DNA from: Vibrio lentus
Lineage (GTDB): Bacteria; Pseudomonadota; Gammaproteobacteria; Enterobacterales; Vibrionaceae
Reading direction: 5' to 3'
Length of the DNA: 64,000 bases
Assembly: GCF_002875945.1 (NCBI RefSeq)
Contig: NZ_MCZK01000182.1
Coordinates: 1-64,000 of the forward strand
The notes beneath the pieces are model-generated. The model searched no databases, was not told where the DNA came from, and saw only the letters and a program-made list of their open reading frames with translations. A program made the translations under genes and the position numbers. Of this stretch, positions 45,048 through 53,551 are shown one piece after another; position 1 is the stretch's first letter; each line of letters opens with the position of its first letter.

Positions 45048-45404
45048 ATAAAAAGTAAAAAATGTATGTGGACCTATTTTACAAGCCGCGATGCTGCGAG
45101 GCAATACTCATCGGGCCTCATAAACCTAGAAAACTTGAACCGATGTATCACCAAACATCAAAAACCATTCATATTTTGATGTTTTACTGTGATGTCAATC
45201 ATGAAAAACTAGAATACTCAATTGATTGATGTGAACTAAGTCCAGACTTATTTTTCTTTTCAAAGTATCATTTATTTAAAGGTGAAAAACGAAATTATAA
45301 TATTCACCTAAACAATAAAAAATAGATTTAACATTTTTCGCATAAAAAAGCTGCTTGTCTGGTGATCAACCTAATCGGGGTAATTTGATTAAGGATCAAC
45401 GGAT
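45048..45404. promoter_or_regulatory. Divergent control region upstream of the TfoX-family gene
   Basis: AAACATCAAAA (45153-45163) pairs with TTTTGATGTTT (45174-45184), an 11-bp AT-rich hairpin. Two CRP-like sites are plausible: TGTGA-N6-TCATG at 45188-45203 and TGTGA-N6-TCCAG at 45230-45245. No c-di-GMP (GEMM) riboswitch consensus was seen. No gene was found. Confidence 0.45.
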
Positions 45405-45986
45405 ATGACCGAGACAGCATTTATTAATTACGTGAATCAATTTGGTGAGCATCAAAAACGTTCTATGTTCGGAGGTATTGGCCTCTTTCAAAATGACGCT
45501 ATGTTCGCTTTGTTGAGTGAAGGTTGTTTATTCATTAGAGGTGGCAAGTCATTAGATAAAAAACTGACGGATCTTGATTGTGAAAAGTATCGTCATGTGA
45601 AAAAACAGACAACAGCAACCGTAAATTACTACGATATTACGGATCTGTTTACATGTGAACATCCTGAATTGGATAGCATTATTCGTACTTCAATCGATAA
45701 TTCAATTCAACAACGTAGCTTCAAAAAATCATCCGCTAGCCGTAGATTGAGAGATCTTCCAAACATGCAACTCACATTAGAGCGCATGGTGAAAAAAGCA
45801 GGTGTTGATGATGTTTCAATGTTTATGCAGTTAGGCGCGCCTGAAGTGTTTAATAAGGTTCGCGAAGCGTACGGCAATGATGTTGACCTAAAACTACTTT
45901 GGAAATTTGCGGGCGCAATTGATGGTATCCACTGGAAACTATTGCAAGAACCACGCAAGCAGCAATTATTGAAGAGCTGCCACTAA
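45405..45986 (+). CDS. TfoX/Sxy family regulator (TfoX or TfoY)
   Basis: A 193-residue protein with the N-terminal TfoX domain (KRSMFGGIGLF, VKKQTTATVNYYDI) and the C-terminal helical domain (RLRDLPNMQLTLERMVKKAGVDD, LLWKFAGAIDGIHW). Vibrios carry two such regulators: TfoX, controlling competence on chitin, and TfoY, controlling motility and type VI secretion. Its N-terminal MTETAFINYVNQFGEHQKRS looks more TfoY-like from memory, but I cannot verify it. Possible CRP sites lie upstream. Confidence 0.88.
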   Translation: MTETAFINYVNQFGEHQKRSMFGGIGLFQNDAMFALLSEGCLFIRGGKSLDKKLTDLDCEKYRHVKKQTTATVNYYDITDLFTCEHPELDSIIRTSIDNSIQQRSFKKSSASRRLRDLPNMQLTLERMVKKAGVDDVSMFMQLGAPEVFNKVREAYGNDVDLKLLWKFAGAIDGIHWKLLQEPRKQQLLKSCH

Positions 45987-46026
45987 AGAAGTCATCCCTC
46001 TATGCTTAAGATTACTGTTAATAAAT

Positions 46027-46057
46027 AAAAACCGAGGAATGTCCTCGGTTTTTTTGT
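46027..46057. terminator. Bidirectional terminator after the TfoX-family gene
   Basis: AAACCGAGGA (46029-46038) pairs with TCCTCGGTTT (46042-46051) around ATG, with A- and T-rich flanks. Confidence 0.9.
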
Positions 46058-46147
46058 TTCTGTCTTAGCCGGATTTCTTAATAGACTAAGTATCAAAAGG
46101 CTAAGTGCTCATGGAGAGCTTATTTGTTAGGGCTGTCTCGCTAAGTA

Positions 46148-46690
46148 TTAGTACTTGAAACGAGCAGTGAACATAAGTTGATCACCGTAGAAGTCGTTGA
46201 TACGAGCTTCAGCACCTAGAGAGAATAGCTCTGTAGAGTGGAAACGAGCGTAAACAGAACCTGTCCAATCATCGTTGTCATCGATTGAAACGTAACCACC
46301 TTTACCGCCCACTTCTAGTTGTGGACCAAGCCATTGGCGAACACCAACGTTGATTTCCATGCCGATATCAGTAGAGCTTGAGTTTTCAGGCTGAACGATA
46401 CGCGCTAGCATTTCACCAGTTAGGTCAGCCCAGTTGTTTAATGGAGCGTGGAAACCAAGACCTACAGCTGAGTCGTAATCGCCTTCAAATTCTGAATCGA
46501 TACGTGCTATAGCGTGAGCATTCGGGTGAATTGACTTACTGAACGCACCACCAAATGTTACTGGGCTAGCACCGATACGTGCTTCAAAGTAATCGTAGTT
46601 AAAGTTACTCATTACTTGTGGTTGTTCATCAACAGCTAGTGCTGGGCTAGAAGCCAATAGCATAGCGGTAGTAAGTAGAATTTTGCGCAT
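46148..46690 (-). CDS. Small outer-membrane beta-barrel protein
   Basis: A 180-residue protein with a signal peptide (MRKILLTTAMLLASSPALAV). Alternating hydrophobic strands (DYFEARIGASPVTFGGAF, SAVGLGFHAPL, IGMEINVGVRQWL, WTGSVYARFHSTE) end in an aromatic C-terminal strand (MFTARFKY). This suits an eight-stranded barrel inserted by BAM. The specific role is unknown. It is monocistronic and converges on the TfoX-family gene. Confidence 0.75.
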   Translation of the reverse strand: MRKILLTTAMLLASSPALAVDEQPQVMSNFNYDYFEARIGASPVTFGGAFSKSIHPNAHAIARIDSEFEGDYDSAVGLGFHAPLNNWADLTGEMLARIVQPENSSSTDIGMEINVGVRQWLGPQLEVGGKGGYVSIDDNDDWTGSVYARFHSTELFSLGAEARINDFYGDQLMFTARFKY

Positions 46691-46898
46691 AACGACCGTA
46701 AACCTTTAATTAGTGTTAATTCCTTTGGTTTGAGAAAAATCAGGCAAACCATAAACATTGAGACAGTTTAATCTAACTCACGGAAAAGTAATCCATAAAA
46801 ATGCGAATCATTTGTCAATTAGCCAAAAAATGAGCAAATTATGTATCAGTCTGTAACTGAGATCTCATGTTTTTGGGCGATTCACAAAAAATTAAGCG

Positions 46899-47396
46899 TT
46901 ACTCGCCAAAACTTGTCCGTTTATTCGCCATCGCGGTAAGGATGCGTTCGGTATCTAGGATAGAAGTCCAGTTTAATAACTGCTTGTCATTAGCAATCAC
47001 GAAGTCGGTTAACTGTTGTGTGATCGTGTCTCTGAGCTGGTCGCCTCGCCAAGGCTTAGAGATATAGAAATCAAGTGCAGCATTATTGATGGCCGTTACT
47101 GTGTCTTCAAGCCCGGCTTGGCCTGTGAGCAGCAGCTTGCGCGTTGGTTGCGTCGAGTCATGCTGGTTGAGCTCGATGAGAAAATCGATGCCTGTTTTGT
47201 CAGGCATGATGTGGTCACACAAGATTAAGGCGAGCTTAATACCATCTTGTCCCATTTCTTTAATCACTTGCTTGGCTTCATCGACCGATTCGGCTCCTTC
47301 AACAATAAAGTTTTCTTCAAATGGCGCTAAGTCTTGAAGGACACTGTTGAGAACTTCAGGTTCATCATCGACACATAAAATTAGGTACTTATTCAT
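46899..47396 (-). CDS. Single-receiver response regulator coupled to the kinase gene
   Basis: A 165-residue protein with an intact receiver: acidic pair Asp10-Asp11 (CVDDEPEVL), phospho-acceptor Asp61 (LILCDHIMPDKTG), Thr91 and Lys114 (ISKPW). A helical tail of about 40 residues follows and there is no output domain. It overlaps the end of the kinase gene by 8 bp, so the pair is translationally coupled. Its receiver and tail resemble the N-terminus of that kinase, indicating duplication. The ATG at 47396 is chosen because it gives the canonical receiver start. Confidence 0.9.
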   Translation of the reverse strand: MNKYLILCVDDEPEVLNSVLQDLAPFEENFIVEGAESVDEAKQVIKEMGQDGIKLALILCDHIMPDKTGIDFLIELNQHDSTQPTRKLLLTGQAGLEDTVTAINNAALDFYISKPWRGDQLRDTITQQLTDFVIANDKQLLNWTSILDTERILTAMANKRTSFGE

Positions 47397-49332
47397 GAGG
47401 TGCTCCTTCTTGTTTGAACGGAAGCCACACTTGCATGTGAGTATGGCTGCCAACCTCAGACTCGACCAAAATAAAACCTTGATGAGCCGAAACGATTTGT
47501 TGAGAAATGGATAACCCAATCCCTAAGCCAAAGTTGCCTTCTTTTTTGGTGGTGAAGTTTGGGTTGAAAATAGTGTTGATGTCTTCCTTGGCGATGCCGT
47601 GGCCAGTGTCTGATATTTGCACCACTAAAAAAGTGTCGTCTCCCTCTGTTTGTTGAGAGGTGGTAATAGAGACGGTTCCTCGTTCTGAAAGCGCATCCAG
47701 TGCATTGGAGATAAGGTTTGTCCAAACTTGTTGTAACGCGAGCGACTGGCACAATAAAGGCGGCAGAACGGTGTCGTAATGCTTTTCGAGTTGATGATGT
47801 TTAAGTCTGTTTTCAAATATAACTAAGGTATCTTCAAGTCCTTCGTGAATATCCGCGTAGTGACGCACTTCTTCATCTTCTCGGGCGTAGCTTTTTAGGC
47901 TTTTCACCATATCGGCAATGCGCTTGCTGCACACTTGAATCGACCGAATAGAGTTTCCTACATAATGGTAATGCTCTAAGTCGTTAAGCAGTTCTTTGCC
48001 CGCAATAGGGGAGTCTTTTAAAGTATCTAAAACCACAGAGTCTTGGCTCAAGTTCAGTCTCACGGCTTTTTTAGCTAGCGTACGATCATTGATAGTCGAT
48101 AAGAGGTGCTTAACGAGTTGCCTCTCTTGCGCCGTGGATAGAGGCTTGGCTAGTTTTGAATGTGCCAATACTTCCGTCCCTTTATTCGATTCTGGGAGTG
48201 ACGAGTTTTCCAGTATTTGGTCTAGGTGTTCTGATAGGGTTTCAATGCTACGCAATATAGCTGCAATCGGATTATTCAGTTCGTGAGCAACGCCTGCTAC
48301 CAGTTGACCCAGCATCGCCATCTTCTCTTTCTCGATCAATTGTTGATGGGCTGATTCCAATGATTCCAGTGTTTGTTGCAGCTTGATCTTATTGGTGATG
48401 CTTCGTTGCAAACGTCGATTAAAGTGACGGAGCAGCAGATTAGTAAAGAGCGGGAGCAGGGTATTGTTTGAATGCATAACCTGAGCAAAGCTATCTTTAT
48501 CAAGCTTGATCACTCGTGTCTGGGTTAGGGTGATCGCAGTAGAGAACGAAGGTTCACCCGTCACGAATGACATCCCACCGACAATGTTGCCCTTAGAGTG
48601 ACGCACAACTTCGCGTTGTTGCCCCAGCTCATCTTTTTTATAGAGAGCGGCTTCACCTTCAATGATTAACCAAAGAAAGCGATTGTCTTCACCTTCTACA
48701 GTCAGTAGATGTTCTGGCGAGTAATCACGAATGGCTTTGGTTTTGTCGTCTTTCGAAAAGACATCCTGCAAAGCATTGACGACACGCTCAGCAAGGGCGT
48801 TGTCAGAAAGCTGGTGGTAATCGTGAATGAACCCAGATTGGAACGAATGAATCTTTTGTTCGATGTGTGCTCTGAGTAAGCGTTGTTGATCCAACGCATT
48901 ACTGTAAGACAACAGGTTTTCTGGGTCGTACTCGATGACAAAAGAAGTTAGCTCTTTTTGTGCTGATTTGAAGAGAACCTGGTCTTGAACCGGTTTGGTT
49001 AGGCAGTGGTTGAGTCTACCTTCGTTTACTGCGGTTAGAATCGATTGAATGTCTGACGAGGCGCTCACCAATATCGTTCTCGCGGTATTACTATGGGGCA
49101 GCTGTTCAAGTTCAATCAGGAATTGCACACCATTGAATTCAGAATGATGGTGAGAGATCACCAAGGCGACGGTTTGGTGATTGTCGTGGATATCTTCTAA
49201 TGCGTGATGCGCATCTTCTAGGTTCTCAGCAGTATAAATGTCAAATACATAAGACAACGGAGCCAGCTCCGAGCGTATTCTTTCAATGCTCACCGGATTA
49301 TTGTCCAAACAAATAACAGCGTATTGATTCAC
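47389..49332 (-). CDS. Histidine kinase with pseudo-receiver and cyclic-nucleotide-binding-like domain
   Basis: A soluble 647-residue kinase. Residues 1-125 are receiver-like, but the phospho-acceptor position is His61 and the acidic pair is Asp10-Asn11. Lys113 is kept, so it is probably a pseudo-receiver. Residues about 200-310 look like a cyclic-nucleotide-binding fold (LWLIIEGEAALYKK, GGMSFVTGEPSFSTAITL). A coiled coil leads to the H-box GVAHELNNPIAAIL with His350, and ATP-binding boxes follow (TNLISNALDA, DTGHGIAKED, GLGIGLSISQQIV). The regulator gene overlaps its stop. It lacks membrane helices, so the signal is probably cytoplasmic. Confidence 0.9.
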   Translation of the reverse strand: MNQYAVICLDNNPVSIERIRSELAPLSYVFDIYTAENLEDAHHALEDIHDNHQTVALVISHHHSEFNGVQFLIELEQLPHSNTARTILVSASSDIQSILTAVNEGRLNHCLTKPVQDQVLFKSAQKELTSFVIEYDPENLLSYSNALDQQRLLRAHIEQKIHSFQSGFIHDYHQLSDNALAERVVNALQDVFSKDDKTKAIRDYSPEHLLTVEGEDNRFLWLIIEGEAALYKKDELGQQREVVRHSKGNIVGGMSFVTGEPSFSTAITLTQTRVIKLDKDSFAQVMHSNNTLLPLFTNLLLRHFNRRLQRSITNKIKLQQTLESLESAHQQLIEKEKMAMLGQLVAGVAHELNNPIAAILRSIETLSEHLDQILENSSLPESNKGTEVLAHSKLAKPLSTAQERQLVKHLLSTINDRTLAKKAVRLNLSQDSVVLDTLKDSPIAGKELLNDLEHYHYVGNSIRSIQVCSKRIADMVKSLKSYAREDEEVRHYADIHEGLEDTLVIFENRLKHHQLEKHYDTVLPPLLCQSLALQQVWTNLISNALDALSERGTVSITTSQQTEGDDTFLVVQISDTGHGIAKEDINTIFNPNFTTKKEGNFGLGIGLSISQQIVSAHQGFILVESEVGSHTHMQVWLPFKQEGAPHE

Positions 49333-49515
49333 GGTTCAACCTTAGTAGTAGCGACGCTTCTAGCCTATCAAGAAGCGCTTAATAAGGATGAGAGCTAGCC
49401 GTTAATTTGTTGAGGGAATTGAAGTATCGAGCAATAGACTGATTTAACTCAATGTTTCTTGTTTGCTACTGATGGGTTAGACTAAAAAAAACAGACTAGT
49501 GTAGAAAGAGAACTC

Positions 49516-50778
49516 ATGGAACAGTTAAGAAAAATTGGCGCAATTGGCGGAGCAATCGCATTGGCACTTTGTTGGCCACTCGCGGTTGGGCAAATTGGAC
49601 AAAACGCAATTACAGATGGCGTTGCAAAGCTTAACAATTCAAGCATTCAAGCTGAGATCGTGGAATACGATAGAGGTTATCTTTCTTCTAATGTAACCAC
49701 TCGCGTAACTGTGACGGATGAGAGCTTGAAAGAGCAACTTGCGCTCGATGGTTTACCAAGTGAGTTTGTCATTAATAGTGCGGTTAGCCATGGTTTAGTG
49801 AGCTTAAACGCGCTGTCGACGTTTGAGAATACTGACATTCTGCCTCTTACTCTGACTACCAGCACAGAGCTAAACGGCAACACGGATTTCAACTTCGAGT
49901 TAAGCCAGTTCAATCACCAAGGCTCAGAAGAAAATGGTACCTCGGTATCTATCACGAAGTCGAATCTGTCTGGGCATGCCACTGTATTAGGGCAGGTCGA
50001 TTACGAGCTTTCTATCCCATCGGTTCAAATTGATTTTGAAACGGGTGAAGAGGTGACACTATCTAACCTAAAAGGTATTGGTTCAGGCCAACAAGCGAAA
50101 GGTTACTGGTTAGGCACGCAGAACTTTACTATTGATAGCTTCTTGATTTCAGATTCTGCAATGCAGCCATTCATGACCATCGAAAACTCTAAGTACGATT
50201 TTGAATCGCATCTAGATGAAGCGACTAAGCGCTTGAGCAGCAGTCTTAAGTTGGATATCGCCAACATTGAAACCAACGAAGGCCAGTTGAACAATCTAAA
50301 CGTCGATTTTGAAATGTCGAAACTAGATAGCCAGTCGTTTGAGAAAATCTTTGAAATTTACCAGGCGAATCCTGTTCTGACGCAAGAAGATGTGGCTGAG
50401 ATCATTCCGTTCATCGATGTACTGTTTGCTAAAGGCTTCGACCTTTCAATGAACAACATGTCGTTAGAATTAGGCAAGGGTCAGTTTGAATCTAAATGGT
50501 TAGTGAGCGTACCTGAAGGCACAGAGAACATCAGCAGTAACCCTTCAATGATTGTTCCTGCATTAACCGGTAATGTTCAATCTAGCTTCTCAAATGAACT
50601 TGTCGAAGAATACCCATTCATCCGTGAAGGGATCGACGAATTGATCGTGATGGAAATGATCAAGCAAACAGAAAGTGGTTATGAAATCACGGCTGACCTA
50701 GAGAATGGAAATCTAGTGTTTGAAAATGGACAAGAAATTCCATTAATTGCACTGCTTATGCCGGCTTTTGTTCAATAA
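49516..50778 (+). CDS. DUF945 (YdgA-like) protein
   Basis: A 420-residue protein with an N-terminal signal or anchor (IGAIGGAIALALCWPLAVG) and the DUF945 features NNSSIQAEIVEYDRGYLSS and VSHGLVSLNA. The family comprises envelope proteins without a settled function. It is divergent from the kinase operon and ends in a palindromic terminator. Confidence 0.8.
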   Translation: MEQLRKIGAIGGAIALALCWPLAVGQIGQNAITDGVAKLNNSSIQAEIVEYDRGYLSSNVTTRVTVTDESLKEQLALDGLPSEFVINSAVSHGLVSLNALSTFENTDILPLTLTTSTELNGNTDFNFELSQFNHQGSEENGTSVSITKSNLSGHATVLGQVDYELSIPSVQIDFETGEEVTLSNLKGIGSGQQAKGYWLGTQNFTIDSFLISDSAMQPFMTIENSKYDFESHLDEATKRLSSSLKLDIANIETNEGQLNNLNVDFEMSKLDSQSFEKIFEIYQANPVLTQEDVAEIIPFIDVLFAKGFDLSMNNMSLELGKGQFESKWLVSVPEGTENISSNPSMIVPALTGNVQSSFSNELVEEYPFIREGIDELIVMEMIKQTESGYEITADLENGNLVFENGQEIPLIALLMPAFVQ

Positions 50779-50847
50779 AAAGAGTCGGGCTTAATACTGA
50801 TAGGGCGATCTAGCGGGTTAAGTTAAACATTTTATACGGTACGAAAC

Positions 50848-50880
50848 AAAAGAGGTCTTAAGACCTCTTTTGTTGTTTTT
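50848..50880 (+). terminator. DUF945 gene terminator
   Basis: A 24-bp perfect palindrome with core AGGTCTTAAGACCT (50848-50871) followed by T-rich sequence. It is only 60 bp before serC. Confidence 0.8.
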
Positions 50881-50940
50881 ATGTTGGGTAAAACATGGTA
50901 TTACTTGCATAGTTATTATTTAGCAGGAGCAATCATCCCC

Positions 50941-52035
50941 ATGGAACTTACATTAGATAACGTATTCAACTTTAGTGCTGGCCCAGCGGCACTGCCTAAA
51001 CCGGTAATGAAACAAGCACAAGCGGACTTCATTGATTGGAATGGTTTAGGCACTTCCGTTATGGAAATCAGCCATCGCAGCAAAGAGTTTATTCAAGTTG
51101 CCGATGAGTCTGAGCAAGACCTACGTGATCTTCTGAACATCCCAGACAACTATAAAGTTCTTTTCTGTCAGGGGGGCGCTCGTGCTCAATTCGCTGCTGT
51201 TCCTCTAAACCTTCTAGGTGACGCGACGAAAGCGACTTACATTGATGCGGGTTACTGGGCTGAAAGTGCGGTGACTGAAGCAAGTAAGTACTGCGAAATC
51301 GACGTATTCAATGCTAAGACATCGATTGATGGCAAAGCGGCTGTTGTTCCGGCTAAAGATTGGAAAATCGACCCAGAAGCGGCATACGTGCACTTTTGTC
51401 CAAATGAAACCATCGATGGCATCGAAATCAGTGAGCTTCCTCAAACGGATAAGCCTATCGTTGCTGACATGTCATCTAACATCTTATCTCGCAAAATCGA
51501 TGTGTCTCAGTACGGTGTTATCTACGCGGGCGCTCAAAAGAACATTGGTCCCGCAGGTATTTGCATCGCTATCGTACGTGATGACCTTCTGGAGCTTGCG
51601 AACGAAGTGTTGCCAAGCATTCTGAACTACAAAGTGCTTGCTGAAAAAGACTCAATGTTCAACACGCCGCCAACTTACGCATGGTACTTATCTGGCTTAG
51701 TTTTCAAATGGTTGAAAGCTCAAGGTGGTGTTGAAGCGATGGAGCGTGTTAACCAAGAAAAAGCAGCGCTACTTTACAACGCGATTGATGATTCTGCTTT
51801 CTACAAAAATGACGTTCATACGGCAAACCGTTCAAGAATGAACGTACCTTTCCAATTAGCGAAACCAGAACTAGACGGTAAGTTTTTAGAGTTAGCTGAT
51901 GCTGCGGGTCTGAAATCGCTAAAAGGTCACAGAGCGGTAGGCGGAATGAGAGCTTCACTTTACAACGCGATGTCTTTGGAAGGCGTGCAAGTATTAGTCA
52001 GCTTCATGAAAGACTTCGAAGAGAAATACGCTTAA
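50941..52035 (+). CDS. serC: Phosphoserine aminotransferase SerC
   Basis: A 364-residue PLP enzyme converting 3-phosphohydroxypyruvate to phosphoserine, also used for vitamin B6 synthesis. It opens NVFNFSAGPAALPKPVM and has the PLP lysine in YAGAQKNIGPAG and the end RASLYNAM. Length is normal (362 in E. coli). The ATG at 50941 gives the family start; an upstream in-frame codon adds 20 residues within the preceding spacer. AGGAG is present upstream. Confidence 0.96.
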   Translation: MELTLDNVFNFSAGPAALPKPVMKQAQADFIDWNGLGTSVMEISHRSKEFIQVADESEQDLRDLLNIPDNYKVLFCQGGARAQFAAVPLNLLGDATKATYIDAGYWAESAVTEASKYCEIDVFNAKTSIDGKAAVVPAKDWKIDPEAAYVHFCPNETIDGIEISELPQTDKPIVADMSSNILSRKIDVSQYGVIYAGAQKNIGPAGICIAIVRDDLLELANEVLPSILNYKVLAEKDSMFNTPPTYAWYLSGLVFKWLKAQGGVEAMERVNQEKAALLYNAIDDSAFYKNDVHTANRSRMNVPFQLAKPELDGKFLELADAAGLKSLKGHRAVGGMRASLYNAMSLEGVQVLVSFMKDFEEKYA

Positions 52036-52105
52036 TCAATAACAGAAGTTTGAACAATAAATAGCATCCTTGCTTTGGATTGTGTCAGATGTACTAAACG
52101 AGATG

Positions 52106-52132
52106 AATGCCGCTTTTGCGGCATTTTTTTTT
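52106..52132 (+). terminator. serC terminator
   Basis: AATGCCGC (52106-52113) pairs with GCGGCATT (52118-52125) around TTTT, followed by a T-run. Confidence 0.92.
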
Positions 52133-52170
52133 TGCCTAAAAAAGCATAAAGGGTATGATATTCTGCAATG

Positions 52171-52197
52171 TATTGTTCAGAGTTAAGCTGAACAATA
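52171..52197. promoter_or_regulatory. Perfect 10-bp inverted repeat, possible operator
   Basis: TATTGTTCAG (52171-52180) and CTGAACAATA (52188-52197) with a seven-base spacer lie 206 bp before the binding-protein gene. No T-run follows, so an operator for a regulator of the binding protein/cyclase pair is more likely than a terminator. The regulator is unknown. Confidence 0.5.
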
Positions 52198-52402
52198 AGG
52201 TTTGGTTGTTATCGGGGGAGAGCAACTTGTATCGATAAAAAGTATGAACAGATAGCTTGGTTTCTCTGTTTATTACTGACCTTTTACTATATAACGTCTT
52301 GCCCCAAAGTAACGATGAACCCAAACAGCCAATGTCATCACCATTCTTGATGATTTCTGGCGCCATTCGAGACATGATACTTTTCGCCATGAGGAATTAG
52401 GT

Positions 52403-53551
52403 GTGAGATTTTTGAGTATATTAGCGGCGTTGTTCCCCGTGGTTACTTGCGCCTCTACGCTCGAAATATGGGCAGGTATCAATTACGAAACCGCTGATTA
52501 TGTTAAAGAACACATCGAATCGATGACTGATCACCGTGTCGAAATACGACCATTTGATATCAACAGTATCCGCTCAGAGCTTCTTGTCGCAGACCCTCGA
52601 GACAATACCTTTCCTGATGTCATTTGGGTGCCTTCTGATTTCTTAGGGCTCACTGAGTATATTGAGCTCGCAACGTTACCTTCCGCTTGGGTCGATACTT
52701 CACGCTATGAGAAAAAAGCTCTTGATGCCGTAGTGATTAATGGTGAACTTAAGGCGTTACCAGTCGGAATCGGTAACCAGTTAGTTCTGTATTCGAACAA
52801 GCCGCAAGACCATTCCATTACTTGGGAAGAGTTGATTCAACGCTCATCTGATTCGAACCGTGCCACTGTTTTGTTCCCAAATCCAAACATGTACTTCTAT
52901 TTGGCTTTCTTCCAGCTGTTTTCTCAAGAGATGCTTTCATCAATAAACATTGATGGGGAAGGTTTGGTCTCAATTTTTGAGTTCATCGATAAGCTTGAGA
53001 AAGCCAAAACCATTGAAGCGTCTTGCAATGAGACATGTGCGAGGCAACGTTTCATTGCAGGTGAAGTCGAGTTTTTGATTGATGGTGATTGGGCTTTTAG
53101 CGAACTCGATCAGGCGTATGGCGAGCACTTACATGTGAACTCTTTACCTACCTATCGCGACAAGGCGATGTCTTCATTTAGTGGCGCCAAGATTTTTGCG
53201 ATTACAAAGAAAGGGATGAACAACCCAGAGAAAAGAGAAGCATTAAAAGAAGTTGTTCAGTACTTACAATCGAACAGCTTTACTTATTTGGCGCATTCAA
53301 ACGCGATGATCTCGCCATTTCGAGAGGTGAACCAACGCCGTGTTGCAGAAGGAAATACCACTTTCTCTAACATGTACGATGAATTTCAATCATCGCAGAT
53401 GATGTCGAGCGACTACAAAATGGCGATCGTATGGGAAGCTTCAGCACGAGCGTATGAGCGATATAAGTCGGGAATGCCGAGGCAAGAGTTGAACAAGTTT
53501 TACGATGACTTTGTAAGCTACTACTCAGCGAACATGAGGTCTGGCGATTGA
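52403..53551 (+). CDS. Periplasmic solute-binding protein, partner of a diguanylate cyclase
   Basis: A 382-residue protein with a signal peptide (MRFLSILAALFPVVTCA; cleavage near 17) and a family 1 (maltose-like) extracellular binding fold. Segments include TFPDVIWVPSDFLGLTEYIEL, LKALPVGIGNQLVLYSN and VEFLIDGDWAFSELD. The GTG start follows GAGGAAT. No permease or ATPase gene is adjacent. Instead the next gene, a membrane diguanylate cyclase, overlaps it by four bases (TTGA). The most likely role is sensing a carbohydrate or related ligand for that cyclase. Two cysteines near residue 210 could form a disulfide. Confidence 0.86.
   Translation: MRFLSILAALFPVVTCASTLEIWAGINYETADYVKEHIESMTDHRVEIRPFDINSIRSELLVADPRDNTFPDVIWVPSDFLGLTEYIELATLPSAWVDTSRYEKKALDAVVINGELKALPVGIGNQLVLYSNKPQDHSITWEELIQRSSDSNRATVLFPNPNMYFYLAFFQLFSQEMLSSINIDGEGLVSIFEFIDKLEKAKTIEASCNETCARQRFIAGEVEFLIDGDWAFSELDQAYGEHLHVNSLPTYRDKAMSSFSGAKIFAITKKGMNNPEKREALKEVVQYLQSNSFTYLAHSNAMISPFREVNQRRVAEGNTTFSNMYDEFQSSQMMSSDYKMAIVWEASARAYERYKSGMPRQELNKFYDDFVSYYSANMRSGD

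Larger units (their letters stand above)
52036..52402. other. Spacer between serC and the binding-protein gene
   Basis: About 367 bp holding the serC terminator, an operator-like inverted repeat at 52171-52197, and the leader of the solute-binding protein. No other gene was recognised. Confidence 0.6.

Noticed and set aside
45105..45404. GEMM c-di-GMP riboswitch before the TfoX-family gene
   Set aside because: The conserved cores of the riboswitch were not seen in the leader.
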